From: Flavobacteriaceae bacterium PRS1
GTDB lineage: Bacteria > Bacteroidota > Bacteroidia > Flavobacteriales > Flavobacteriaceae
Direction of reading: 5' to 3'
DNA: 64,000 bases
Assembly: GCA_003709165.1 (NCBI GenBank)
Contig: RDRZ01000005.1
Location: forward strand, 49,814 to 113,813
Shown here: positions 8,759 to 15,424 of the stretch, piece after piece
How the letters are laid out: each line of letters opens with the position of its first letter
Position numbering within the stretch: position 1 is the first letter of the stretch
Notes under the pieces: model-generated
What the model was told of the DNA's origin: nothing
Databases searched by the model: none
The model's input: the letters and a program-made list of their open reading frames with translations, nothing else
Made by a program: the position numbers and the translations under genes

Positions 8759-10450
8759 ATGCGTTGGACATTAAAACCAAAACCTGAAGTTAGAAAAGTA
8801 GAAGACATACAAAAAGCACTTCAAATAGATGCTGTTACTGCAACGCTGTTAATACAACGTGGTATTGAAACTTACGAAGAAGCTAAAACCTTTTTTCGCC
8901 CAAGTTTAAGTGATTTACACGATCCGTTCTTGATGAAAGACATGGATAAAGCCGTTGAAAGAATTGAGAAATCAATAGCGAACAACGAAAACATTTTGGT
9001 CTATGGAGATTATGATGTTGATGGCACAACGGCTGTGTCACTACTGTCTTCTTATTTAAAAACTAAAACAGAAAATGTTGCGACCTATATTCCTGATCGT
9101 TATGATGAAGGTTATGGCATTTCGTATAAAGGTATAGATTTTGCATACGATAACGATTTCTCATTAATTATTGCATTAGATTGTGGTATAAAAGCCATCG
9201 ATAAGGTAGCTTATGCCAAAGAAAAAGGCATTGATTTTATTATTTGCGACCATCACAGACCTGGAAATGAAATTCCGGATGCTATTGCAGTTTTAGACCC
9301 AAAACGAGCCGATTGTAATTATCCTTATAAAGAGTTATGCGGTTGTGGTGTTGGGTTTAAACTCGTTCAGGCATTAGCTTCAAAAGAAGGCAAAACAATT
9401 GAAGATTTAGTTGAATATCTGGATTTAGTTGCTACGGCAATTGGAGCAGATATTGTTCCTATAACTGGAGAAAATAGAGTTTTGGCTTATTTTGGCTTAC
9501 AAGTAATAAACGAAAACCCAAGAATGGGTTTTAAAGCTATTATTCAACACATAAAAAAGGATAAGCTCACTATTACAGATGTTGTTTTTATAATAGCGCC
9601 TCGCATTAATGCTGCAGGGCGGATGAAACATGGTAATCATGCAGTAACCCTATTAACCGAAACCGATTATAATCTCGCAGTACAATACGCTATTGATATC
9701 AACCAATTTAATACAGACAGACGTGAAGCGGATAAACGAATTACTCAAGAAGCTATTAATCAAATTGAAGAACAAAAAGAACAGGAACGGTTTACTACTG
9801 TTGTTTACAATGAAACTTGGCATAAAGGTGTTATTGGTATTGTGGCTTCTCGACTCATAGAAACCTATTACAGGCCAACGCTTGTGTTTACTAAAAGCGG
9901 AAATAAATTAGCAGCTTCAGCACGTTCGGTAAAAGGCTTTGATGTTTACAATGCGTTGGAAGCATGTAGTGAGCATATCGAACAATTTGGAGGACATAAA
10001 TATGCTGCAGGATTAACTTTAAAAGAAGATCAATATGATGCTTTTAAGCAAAAATTTGAAGAGGTAGTTTCAGCTACAATAGAAAAACACATGCTTACTC
10101 CTGAAATAAGTATTGATTCAGAAATTAATTTAAACAGCATTACACCAAAATTTCATAGGATATTAAAACAGTTAGCACCTTTTGGACCTGGGAATATGAC
10201 ACCGGTTTTTATCACAGAAAATTTAAAAGATTCTGGTTATGGTAAATGTGTCGGGGAGGATGATAAACATTTGCGTATAACTGTTACACAAAACGGAAAC
10301 GATAAAATTGTTGGTTTAGGTTTTGGTTTAGGCAATAAATTAGAGCTTATTTCAAACAGAAAATCCTTTAAAGCCGTCTATTCTATTGATGAAAACTATT
10401 GGAATGGAAAAACAAGTTTACAATTGAAGTTAAGAGATATTAAAAACTAA
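8759..10450 (+). CDS. recJ: Single-stranded-DNA-specific exonuclease RecJ
   Basis: 5'-3' ssDNA exonuclease of recombination and mismatch repair. 563 residues. The DHH-phosphoesterase motifs are clear: YGDYDVDGT at residues 82-90 (Asp ligands 84, 86, 88), DCGIKA near 140, CDHHRPG near 164, and DLVATAIGADIVP near 222. The DHHA1 half has GVIGIVASRL and QFGGHKYAAGLTL, and an OB-like C-terminal part follows. Length and order are normal. The gene lies between the OsmC-like gene and an MFS carrier. A short TTTCCC/GGGAAA hairpin at 8730-8745 lies just upstream of its start. Confidence 0.96.
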   Translation: MRWTLKPKPEVRKVEDIQKALQIDAVTATLLIQRGIETYEEAKTFFRPSLSDLHDPFLMKDMDKAVERIEKSIANNENILVYGDYDVDGTTAVSLLSSYLKTKTENVATYIPDRYDEGYGISYKGIDFAYDNDFSLIIALDCGIKAIDKVAYAKEKGIDFIICDHHRPGNEIPDAIAVLDPKRADCNYPYKELCGCGVGFKLVQALASKEGKTIEDLVEYLDLVATAIGADIVPITGENRVLAYFGLQVINENPRMGFKAIIQHIKKDKLTITDVVFIIAPRINAAGRMKHGNHAVTLLTETDYNLAVQYAIDINQFNTDRREADKRITQEAINQIEEQKEQERFTTVVYNETWHKGVIGIVASRLIETYYRPTLVFTKSGNKLAASARSVKGFDVYNALEACSEHIEQFGGHKYAAGLTLKEDQYDAFKQKFEEVVSATIEKHMLTPEISIDSEINLNSITPKFHRILKQLAPFGPGNMTPVFITENLKDSGYGKCVGEDDKHLRITVTQNGNDKIVGLGFGLGNKLELISNRKSFKAVYSIDENYWNGKTSLQLKLRDIKN

Positions 10451-10460
10451 AAAATATTGT

Positions 10461-10517
10461 TATTCTTGTGAAAGCAGGAATCCATAATGCTAAATAGATT
10501 CCTGCTTACGTAGGAAG
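10461..10517. repeat. Palindromic dispersed repeat (GCAGGAATC family)
   Basis: AAGCAGGAATC at 10472-10482 and GATTCCTGCTT at 10497-10507 form an 11-bp perfect inverted repeat around a 14-base loop, and imperfect pairing extends to about 20 bp per arm. Degenerate relatives occur at 42288, 53121 and 54071. It fills the gap between recJ and the MFS gene and could fold in RNA. Confidence 0.6.
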
Positions 10518-10521
10518 TAAT

Positions 10522-11790
10522 ATGAAAAAAAAAGACCCTTATGCAGCATTACGGTTTAAAGAATTCAACATCTTTTTATTAGTTCGGTTTGTGCTTGTTT
10601 TTGGCTGGTCAATGCAATTTATTGTAATTGAATGGCAAGTGTATTCTCTAACCAAAGATCCTTTATCTCTAGGTATTATAGGGTTAATGGAAATTATTCC
10701 AGCCTTATCAATGGCGTTATTTGCAGGTCATATTGTAGATCAAAGCGAAAAACGAAATTTATTGGCAAAATGTATTGCAGCTTTTTCATTAATTAGTTTA
10801 GGTCTGTTTTTACTCACTTGGCCAAAAATTGTTTCCGATTGGTCAACAAACACCATTTTATATTCTATTTACGGCTTGGTGTTTTTTGGAGGGTTTTTAC
10901 GTGCGTTTTTCGGACCAACCATTTTTTCTTTAGTCGCATTATTAGTGCCTAAAAGAGTATATCCAAATGCGGCAACCTGGAATAGCTCTACCTGGCAAAT
11001 GGCTACTGTTCTGGGACCTGCTTTTGCAGGATTTTCAATACATTGGATTGGCGTACATTGGTCTTTATGTATCATCTTTGGATTAGTAATTTTATCGTTT
11101 ATTATTTTATTTCAAATACCTAAAAAACCAATATTAAACCCAAAAATTGGCGAGCCAGTAATGCAAAGCTTAAAAGAAGGGTTGAAATTTGTGTTTAAAA
11201 CCAAAGCTATTCTTGGAGCTATTACATTAGACATGGTTGCTGTTCTTTTTGGTGGAGCAGTAGCCTTGTTGCCAATTTTTGCGATGGATATTTTAAAAGT
11301 TGGTTCAGAAGGTTTTGGCGTATTAAGAGCAGCTCCAGCAGTTGGGGCTTTTCTTACCATGTTGATTACGGCGTATATACCAATAAGTAAAAATGCTGGA
11401 ATGAAGTTGTTAGTAGCAATTTTTGGCTTTGGAGTTTGTATTATTGTGTTTGGACTATCTTCTATATTTTGGATTTCGGTTGTAGCCTTATTTTTTAGTG
11501 GTGTAACCGATGGTGTTTCTATGGTAATACGTCAAACTATTTTACAATTAAAAACACCCGATCATATGAGAGGTCGTGTAGCTTCGGTAAACTCTATGTT
11601 TATTGGGTCTTCTAACGAACTTGGTGCTTTTGAAAGCGGCTTAACAGCAAAACTTATGGGAACAGTTACTGCTGTTGTTTTTGGAGGAACCATGACATTG
11701 ATTACGGTTATAACTACAGGAATTGTATCGCCTTCATTTAGGAAACTGGACTTAACAAAAGATTTGGAAGCACATGAAAAAGAGGATTAA
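10522..11790 (+). CDS. MFS transporter (EntS/MFS_3-like exporter)
   Basis: A 422-residue polytopic membrane protein with about 12 hydrophobic segments. The N-terminus KKDPYAALRFKEFNIFLLVRF is typical of the MFS_3 group that includes EntS-type exporters. The loop between helices 2 and 3 reads GHIVDQSEKRNLL and the loop QTILQLKTPDHMRGRVASV is a hallmark of this subgroup. The substrate cannot be told from the sequence. It ends four bases inside the convergent lpxH gene. The only upstream feature is the palindromic repeat, so it may be read from the recJ transcript. Confidence 0.85.
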   Translation: MKKKDPYAALRFKEFNIFLLVRFVLVFGWSMQFIVIEWQVYSLTKDPLSLGIIGLMEIIPALSMALFAGHIVDQSEKRNLLAKCIAAFSLISLGLFLLTWPKIVSDWSTNTILYSIYGLVFFGGFLRAFFGPTIFSLVALLVPKRVYPNAATWNSSTWQMATVLGPAFAGFSIHWIGVHWSLCIIFGLVILSFIILFQIPKKPILNPKIGEPVMQSLKEGLKFVFKTKAILGAITLDMVAVLFGGAVALLPIFAMDILKVGSEGFGVLRAAPAVGAFLTMLITAYIPISKNAGMKLLVAIFGFGVCIIVFGLSSIFWISVVALFFSGVTDGVSMVIRQTILQLKTPDHMRGRVASVNSMFIGSSNELGAFESGLTAKLMGTVTAVVFGGTMTLITVITTGIVSPSFRKLDLTKDLEAHEKED

Positions 11791-12539
11791 TATTTTTTCA
11801 GTTCAAATTTTTCTCCGTCAAAAACACCATAAGTGTAATAAGAAATCCAATCGCCAAGATTAATGTATTTAGAATTGTTGTCTAACTCGATTTCTAAAGG
11901 AAGGTGTCTGTGACCAAACACAAAATAATCACGATGTTTTTCTTTCAGTTTTTTTCTGCAGTATTGCGCCAACCATTCGTTTTCTTCGCCCAAAAACACA
12001 GCATCATCATCACCAGAAATTAATTTATTTTTCACAGAAAGGTATTGTGCAATTCGCATACCTAAATCGGGATGAAACCATTTGAACAACCATTTAAAAA
12101 CAAAACTTGTAAATATTTTTTTCATGCGTTTATAGCCTTTGTCTCCTGGTCCAAGACCGTCACCATGTGCAATAAAAAATGTTTTGTCGTTAAACGTAAA
12201 CTCTTTAGGTTTATGATAAACAGGAATATTTAGTTCTTCTTCAAAATAGCCATTCATCCAAAGGTCATGATTGCCTACAAAATAATATATTGGAATTCCA
12301 GAATCGGAAATTTCTGCAAGTTTTCCCAAAACTCTTGTAAAGCCTTTGGGTACAACGGTTTTATATTCGAACCAAAAATTGAATAAGTCGCCTAATAGAA
12401 AAATAACAGCCGCATCGTTTTTCACTTCATCTAACCAAGCAACGAATTTTTTTTCTCGTGGGCGGGATTGCTCTAAAGTTGGTGCTCCAAGATGATTATC
12501 GGAAGCAAAGTATATTTTTTTTCCTTGTGGAATTTGCAT
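11787..12539 (-). CDS. lpxH: UDP-2,3-diacylglucosamine diphosphatase-type metallophosphoesterase
   Basis: Calcineurin-like phosphoesterase of 250 residues. Metal-ligand motifs are in order: FASDNHLGAP (D and H), LLGDLFNFW, GNHDLWM, HGDGLGPGDKGY and FGHRHLP. LpxH hydrolyses UDP-2,3-diacylglucosamine to lipid X in lipid A synthesis. Bacteroidota carry LpxH relatives of this length, some of which may have other roles, so the exact substrate is inferred. The ATG at 12539 starts MQIPQGKKIYFASDNH, directly on the first strand. It is convergent with the MFS gene (four-base overlap) and follows queD on the same strand. Confidence 0.82.
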   Translation of the reverse strand: MQIPQGKKIYFASDNHLGAPTLEQSRPREKKFVAWLDEVKNDAAVIFLLGDLFNFWFEYKTVVPKGFTRVLGKLAEISDSGIPIYYFVGNHDLWMNGYFEEELNIPVYHKPKEFTFNDKTFFIAHGDGLGPGDKGYKRMKKIFTSFVFKWLFKWFHPDLGMRIAQYLSVKNKLISGDDDAVFLGEENEWLAQYCRKKLKEKHRDYFVFGHRHLPLEIELDNNSKYINLGDWISYYTYGVFDGEKFELKKY

Positions 12540-12636
12540 GTGTAAATATAATAGGAAATAATGTTATTTTAAACATATTTCAAAATTGAACTCAATATAT
12601 CAGGATACTGAAAACAAGTTCAGCAAAACAAAGAAG

Positions 12637-13086
12637 TTAATTATCATCCGCATGCCATTCGGCATAAGAAGTTTCAGTCTCTTGTAGTTTTAAAGAATTT
12701 AGCTTAATATTTTCTGGCAATCGTTTTTTTATTTTTTCGGCGAAATCGATAATCATCATTTCACTTGTTGGTTGATAATCTACTAATAACACATTATGTC
12801 CTCTGTCTTTTAATATTTTAGCGAGTTCTACATGTGGCGTGTTTTTATTAAATACAGTAGCGTGGTCAAAAACATTTACGATTTCTTCTTTTACAATTTT
12901 TTTAAGGTCAGTAAAATCGATAACCATCCCAAATTTGACATTATTAGAATCTGTAATTGGATTGCCAATAACAGTAACGGCAAGTTTGTAACTGTGACCA
13001 TGCACGTTTCTACATTTCCCGTCGTAACCATAAAGCGCATGACCAGTTTCGAAAGAAAATTGTTTTGTAATACGAATGTTGCTCAT
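12637..13086 (-). CDS. queD: 6-carboxytetrahydropterin synthase (QueD family)
   Basis: Turns dihydroneopterin triphosphate into 6-carboxy-tetrahydropterin on the way to queuosine (7-cyano-7-deazaguanine). From the ATG at 13086 the protein has 149 residues. The zinc His ligands are H16, H29 and H31 (GYDGKCRNVHGHSYK) and the catalytic Cys is C25. A C-terminal E of LQETETSYAEW is the conserved acid. MVIDFTDLKKIV is the standard core. An ATG three codons upstream (13095) is also possible. No other queuosine gene is in the window. Confidence 0.92.
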   Translation of the reverse strand: MSNIRITKQFSFETGHALYGYDGKCRNVHGHSYKLAVTVIGNPITDSNNVKFGMVIDFTDLKKIVKEEIVNVFDHATVFNKNTPHVELAKILKDRGHNVLLVDYQPTSEMMIIDFAEKIKKRLPENIKLNSLKLQETETSYAEWHADDN

Positions 13087-13224
13087 TATTATCATGTTTA
13101 TTTTTTGTTATCGACACAAAGTTAAAGCTTTTGCCAAACAGGCGAAAAATAGTTGTCTAAACTTTATGATTTTATAACCTCATCAATATATAAATAAGAG
13201 GTGCTGATAATCATTTTTAATGTT

Positions 13225-13232
13225 TATTTTTG
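13225..13232 (+). promoter_or_regulatory. Bacteroidota -7 promoter element for the Usp gene
   Basis: TATTTTTG fits the TAnnTTTG consensus and lies 39 bases before the ATG of the universal stress protein gene. No good -33 TTTG is seen 19-20 bases upstream. Confidence 0.4.
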
Positions 13233-13271
13233 CATTAAATTTTATGTGAATTTAGCGTTTAATCTTTTATT

Positions 13272-14066
13272 ATGAAGAATATTTTAGTTCCTGTTGGATC
13301 GTCCAAAAATGTGGTAAGCCATTTGCAATATTCTGTAGATTTTGCAAAAACCTTTGATGCAAAAGTTTTTGTTGTACAAGTTTATAATGTGTTTACTAAA
13401 GCAGGGACTATAATTAATGTAGATTCTATTTTAGAACGCGAAAGTAAAGCGTTTTTAAATAATTTGGTTTCTCAAATTAAAACTAATGGTGTTGAAGTAA
13501 TTACAAGAACGTTTAAAGGCGACTTAATTGACACTTTAGAATTAATAACCAAAAAATCTAAAATTGATTTATTTTTGATTGAACCCAGAACAAATTCTGT
13601 TAAAGAAGAGGTTTTTTTAGGAAAAACGTCTGGGAGAATTATAAAGCACACTGAAATCCCAGCTCTAATTGTGCCTGAAGGATATGTTTTTAAACCAATT
13701 ACTAACATATTAATGGCAGTGAAGTCGGCAATCATAAGAAAGAAAAACGTATTAAGCCCACTTGCTAAAGTTAAAGAGAGTTTTAATGCAACGGTACATT
13801 TGTTATTGGTTAAAACCCCTTATTATAATGAAGGCGATTTTGAAGTTAATGAGGAATTGTCAGGTTTAATTACGAATACTTTCCATACTGAAAATGCAAC
13901 AACGTTTAAAGGTGTTTTAGAACATTACAAATCTAACAATCCCAATATGTTGTGTGTAGTACGACGCAAACGCGGGTTTTTTACTAAAAAGTGGGAAAAG
14001 AATGTAATTTTAAAGAAAGATTTTCACAGTTCTATTCCTGTATTGGTATTGAGTGGGATGAAATAA
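13272..14066 (+). CDS. Universal stress protein family protein
   Basis: 264 residues beginning MKNILVPVGSS, the first beta-strand of the Usp fold, followed by a helix HLQYSVDFAKTFDAKVFVVQVY. The N-terminal half looks like a full Usp domain (about 1-140, with a GKTSGRIIKHTEIPALIVPEG end strand) and the C-terminal half is a diverged second unit. A clear ATP-binding GxxGxxSG motif is not obvious, though FLGKTSGRII may be its remnant. Such tandem Usp proteins are abundant in Flavobacteriaceae. The stop codon lies five bases before the first tRNA-Ala remnant. Confidence 0.8.
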   Translation: MKNILVPVGSSKNVVSHLQYSVDFAKTFDAKVFVVQVYNVFTKAGTIINVDSILERESKAFLNNLVSQIKTNGVEVITRTFKGDLIDTLELITKKSKIDLFLIEPRTNSVKEEVFLGKTSGRIIKHTEIPALIVPEGYVFKPITNILMAVKSAIIRKKNVLSPLAKVKESFNATVHLLLVKTPYYNEGDFEVNEELSGLITNTFHTENATTFKGVLEHYKSNNPNMLCVVRRKRGFFTKKWEKNVILKKDFHSSIPVLVLSGMK

Positions 14067-14070
14067 ATTT

Positions 14071-14113
14071 TGGGCATTAGCACCACCTGAATGAATTCAT
14101 TCGGGCAGCGTTT
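14071..14113 (+). pseudogene. tRNA-Ala 5' remnant interrupted by a palindrome
   Basis: Positions 14071-14081 repeat the first 11 bases of the intact downstream tRNA-Ala (TGGGCATTAGC against GGGGCATTAGC), including the TTT in front. Then comes ACCA and a 20-bp palindrome (14086-14105), one C, and AGCGTTT (14107-14113), which matches the tRNA from the D-stem 3' strand into the anticodon stem. The rest of the tRNA is gone and the GIY-YIG ORF starts 16 bases later. I read it as the broken left copy of a target tRNA. Confidence 0.6.
14086..14105. repeat. 20-bp palindrome in the D-arm position of the left tRNA remnant
   Basis: CCTGAATGAATTCATTCGGG pairs completely with itself if one G-T pair is allowed (10-bp stem, no loop). 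It replaces the D-loop of the tRNA-like sequence and sits just before AGCGTTT, as does the longer palindrome at 14498. Confidence 0.7.
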
Positions 14114-14128
14114 TTTAATTAAAACAAA

Positions 14129-14371
14129 GTGTATTTTGTTTATATAATTTATAGTAAAAAGTTTAACAGGAACTATGTAGGTTTATCTTCTGATGTAGAT
14201 GAAAGATTGAAAGTTCATAATTCTGGAAAAGTTAAATCTACTATGGCGTTTTGTACATGGGAAATTATACATACTGAAATATTTGAAACTAGGATTGAAG
14301 CCCGAAAAAGAAAAAAAATTTTTAAATCCGCAGCAGGAAGGCGTTGGCGTAAACTTAATTTGGGGCATTAG
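14129..14371 (+). CDS. Small GIY-YIG nuclease-domain protein overlapping a tRNA gene
   Basis: 80 residues from a GTG start (no closer ATG; the family begins MYxVYI). The GIY-YIG core is seen as VYI (residues 4-6), YVG (16-18), Arg26 in DVDERLKVHN, and the C-terminal block EARKRKKIFKSAAGRRWRK. Relatives usually have EARKREK here, with Glu as the metal-binding catalytic residue; in this protein position 62 is Lys, so cleavage activity is doubtful. The last codons (GGG CAT TAG) lie inside the intact tRNA-Ala, and the stop is tRNA bases 8-10. Broken tRNA-Ala sequences flank the unit. I infer a homing-type or tRNA-targeting mobile ORF, probably decayed. Confidence 0.75.
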   Translation: MYFVYIIYSKKFNRNYVGLSSDVDERLKVHNSGKVKSTMAFCTWEIIHTEIFETRIEARKRKKIFKSAAGRRWRKLNLGH

Positions 14372-14435
14372 CTCAGTTGGCTAGAGCGTTTGGCTGGCAG
14401 CCAAAAGGTCATCGGTTCGATTCCGATATGCTCCA
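14362..14435 (+). tRNA. tRNA-Ala (anticodon GGC)
   Basis: A full 74-base cloverleaf. The acceptor stem GGGGCAT pairs with ATGCTCC, with A as discriminator and CCA not encoded. The D-arm is GCTC/GAGC, and the anticodon stem TTTGG/CCAAA encloses loop CTGGCAG with anticodon GGC at 14396-14398. The T-arm is ATCGG TTCGATT CCGAT. The first ten bases are also the end of the GIY-YIG reading frame. It reads alanine GCC/GCU codons. Confidence 0.95.
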
Positions 14436-14490
14436 CACATTAACACTTATTTCAAGTTTCGTTATTTTCAAATTTTCATGAAGACACTAT

Positions 14491-14581
14491 TTGGCTACCC
14501 GCCCGTACCGAGCGGCACGTTCGGGCGGGGAGCGTTTGGCTGGCAGTCAAGAGGTCGTGGGTTCGATTCCCATATTCCCCA
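14491..14581 (+). pseudogene. Second tRNA-Ala(GGC), 3' part, with a 32-bp palindrome at the D-arm
   Basis: From 14530 the sequence follows a tRNA-Ala: GAGCG, anticodon arm TTTGG CTGGCAG TCAAG (anticodon GGC), variable loop, T-arm and ATTCCCC acceptor strand with discriminator A at 14581. The matching 5' acceptor strand (GGGGAAT) is missing. TTGGCTA at 14491-14497 matches the D-loop, and a 32-bp palindrome is placed exactly between it and GAGCG. An alternative reading is GGGG at 14527-14530 as the acceptor start with the D-arm deleted. Either way it cannot form a normal tRNA. It borders the hydrolase stop codon. Confidence 0.65.
14498..14529. repeat. 32-bp GC-rich palindrome inside the second tRNA-Ala copy
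   Basis: CCCGCCCG at 14498-14505 and CGGGCGGG at 14522-14529 form an 8-bp perfect stem; the 16-base interior holds a smaller CCG-AG-CGG hairpin. It is far richer in G+C than anything around it. Its shape resembles REP-type palindromes. Confidence 0.75.
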
Positions 14582-15424
14582 CTATTTTTTAAGAAAAGCA
14601 ACACAAATATTAACAGCGCTCAGTAATTCTTCTGTTAAGGTATCTTTTCTCCAAGGATGAGAAGTTCCAAAAACATGATTTGCACCTTTTATAATTTTCA
14701 ATATGCTTTTAGGATTCCATTTATGAAGTGCCTTGGCTTCTTCAACCGAAACGGATGAGTCGTCATTGCCATGAATTATTAAATGGGGAATCTTTAAGTT
14801 TGAAACTGCTCGTTTTATAGTTAAACGCTTTTCATTACTTTCGAAATCTTCAAAATATTGAAAGTAATGTGGCATTTGCTGTTTGGTCCTTCCGTTTTCT
14901 ACAAACATTACACCTTCTTGTTTCCATTGTTTTAAATGTTGTCCGCTCGGAAATCGTGCTTTAAAATCACTTACTCCAGCCAAACTTATAATGTTATTGA
15001 TACGAGAATCTTCTTCAGCTTTGATTGAAACAATACCGCCACCTCTACTATGTCCAAGTAAAGTAATGTTATCGGTATTTGCATCTGTAGTTAAAGTAGG
15101 ATTTTTGCTGGCCCAATTAATGACCGTTTCTAGATCGTCTAATTCTTTCGTATAATTATTATTTCCAAAGGCTATTAAATCTGGAAAATCTATTGGTTGT
15201 TCAACAGTCCCACCATTATATGAAAAATTGAATTTTATAAAATAAAAACCTGCTTTAGCAAATGTTTCTGCCATAATATTCCACGCTCCCCAATCTTTAA
15301 ATCCTTTATAGCCATGACAAAATATAACTATTGGTTTAAAAGAATTATTAGACCTATAGCATACATCTACCAAAATAGGTTTATTATGTTTTCCTTCTAA
15401 AATTATATTTCGTTCAAATTTCAT
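14582..15424 (-). CDS. Alpha/beta hydrolase
   Basis: 280 residues with an alpha/beta hydrolase catalytic triad: the nucleophile Ser in LLGHSRGGG (about residue 123), the Asp in LIIHGNDDSSV (about 222) and the His in KGANHVFG (about 248). The oxyanion region reads IFCHGYKGFKDWGAW. No signal peptide is visible, so it is likely cytoplasmic. Relatives are annotated as dienelactone hydrolase-like or prolyl-oligopeptidase-like esterases; the substrate is unknown. Its ATG directly follows the stop of the AddB-like gene, and its stop abuts the tRNA remnant. Confidence 0.88.
   Translation of the reverse strand: MKFERNIILEGKHNKPILVDVCYRSNNSFKPIVIFCHGYKGFKDWGAWNIMAETFAKAGFYFIKFNFSYNGGTVEQPIDFPDLIAFGNNNYTKELDDLETVINWASKNPTLTTDANTDNITLLGHSRGGGIVSIKAEEDSRINNIISLAGVSDFKARFPSGQHLKQWKQEGVMFVENGRTKQQMPHYFQYFEDFESNEKRLTIKRAVSNLKIPHLIIHGNDDSSVSVEEAKALHKWNPKSILKIIKGANHVFGTSHPWRKDTLTEELLSAVNICVAFLKK

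Noticed and set aside
12598..12634. CTGAA...TTCAG inverted words between lpxH and queD, a possible repeat or terminator
   Set aside because: The arms are only five bases long with no T-run; it may be a decayed dispersed repeat but cannot be supported.
14478..14660. 60-codon plus-strand ORF starting just before the second tRNA-Ala copy
   Set aside because: It translates the palindrome and tRNA remnant (GWQSRGRGFDSHIPH), then runs antisense into the hydrolase gene; a tRNA read as protein.
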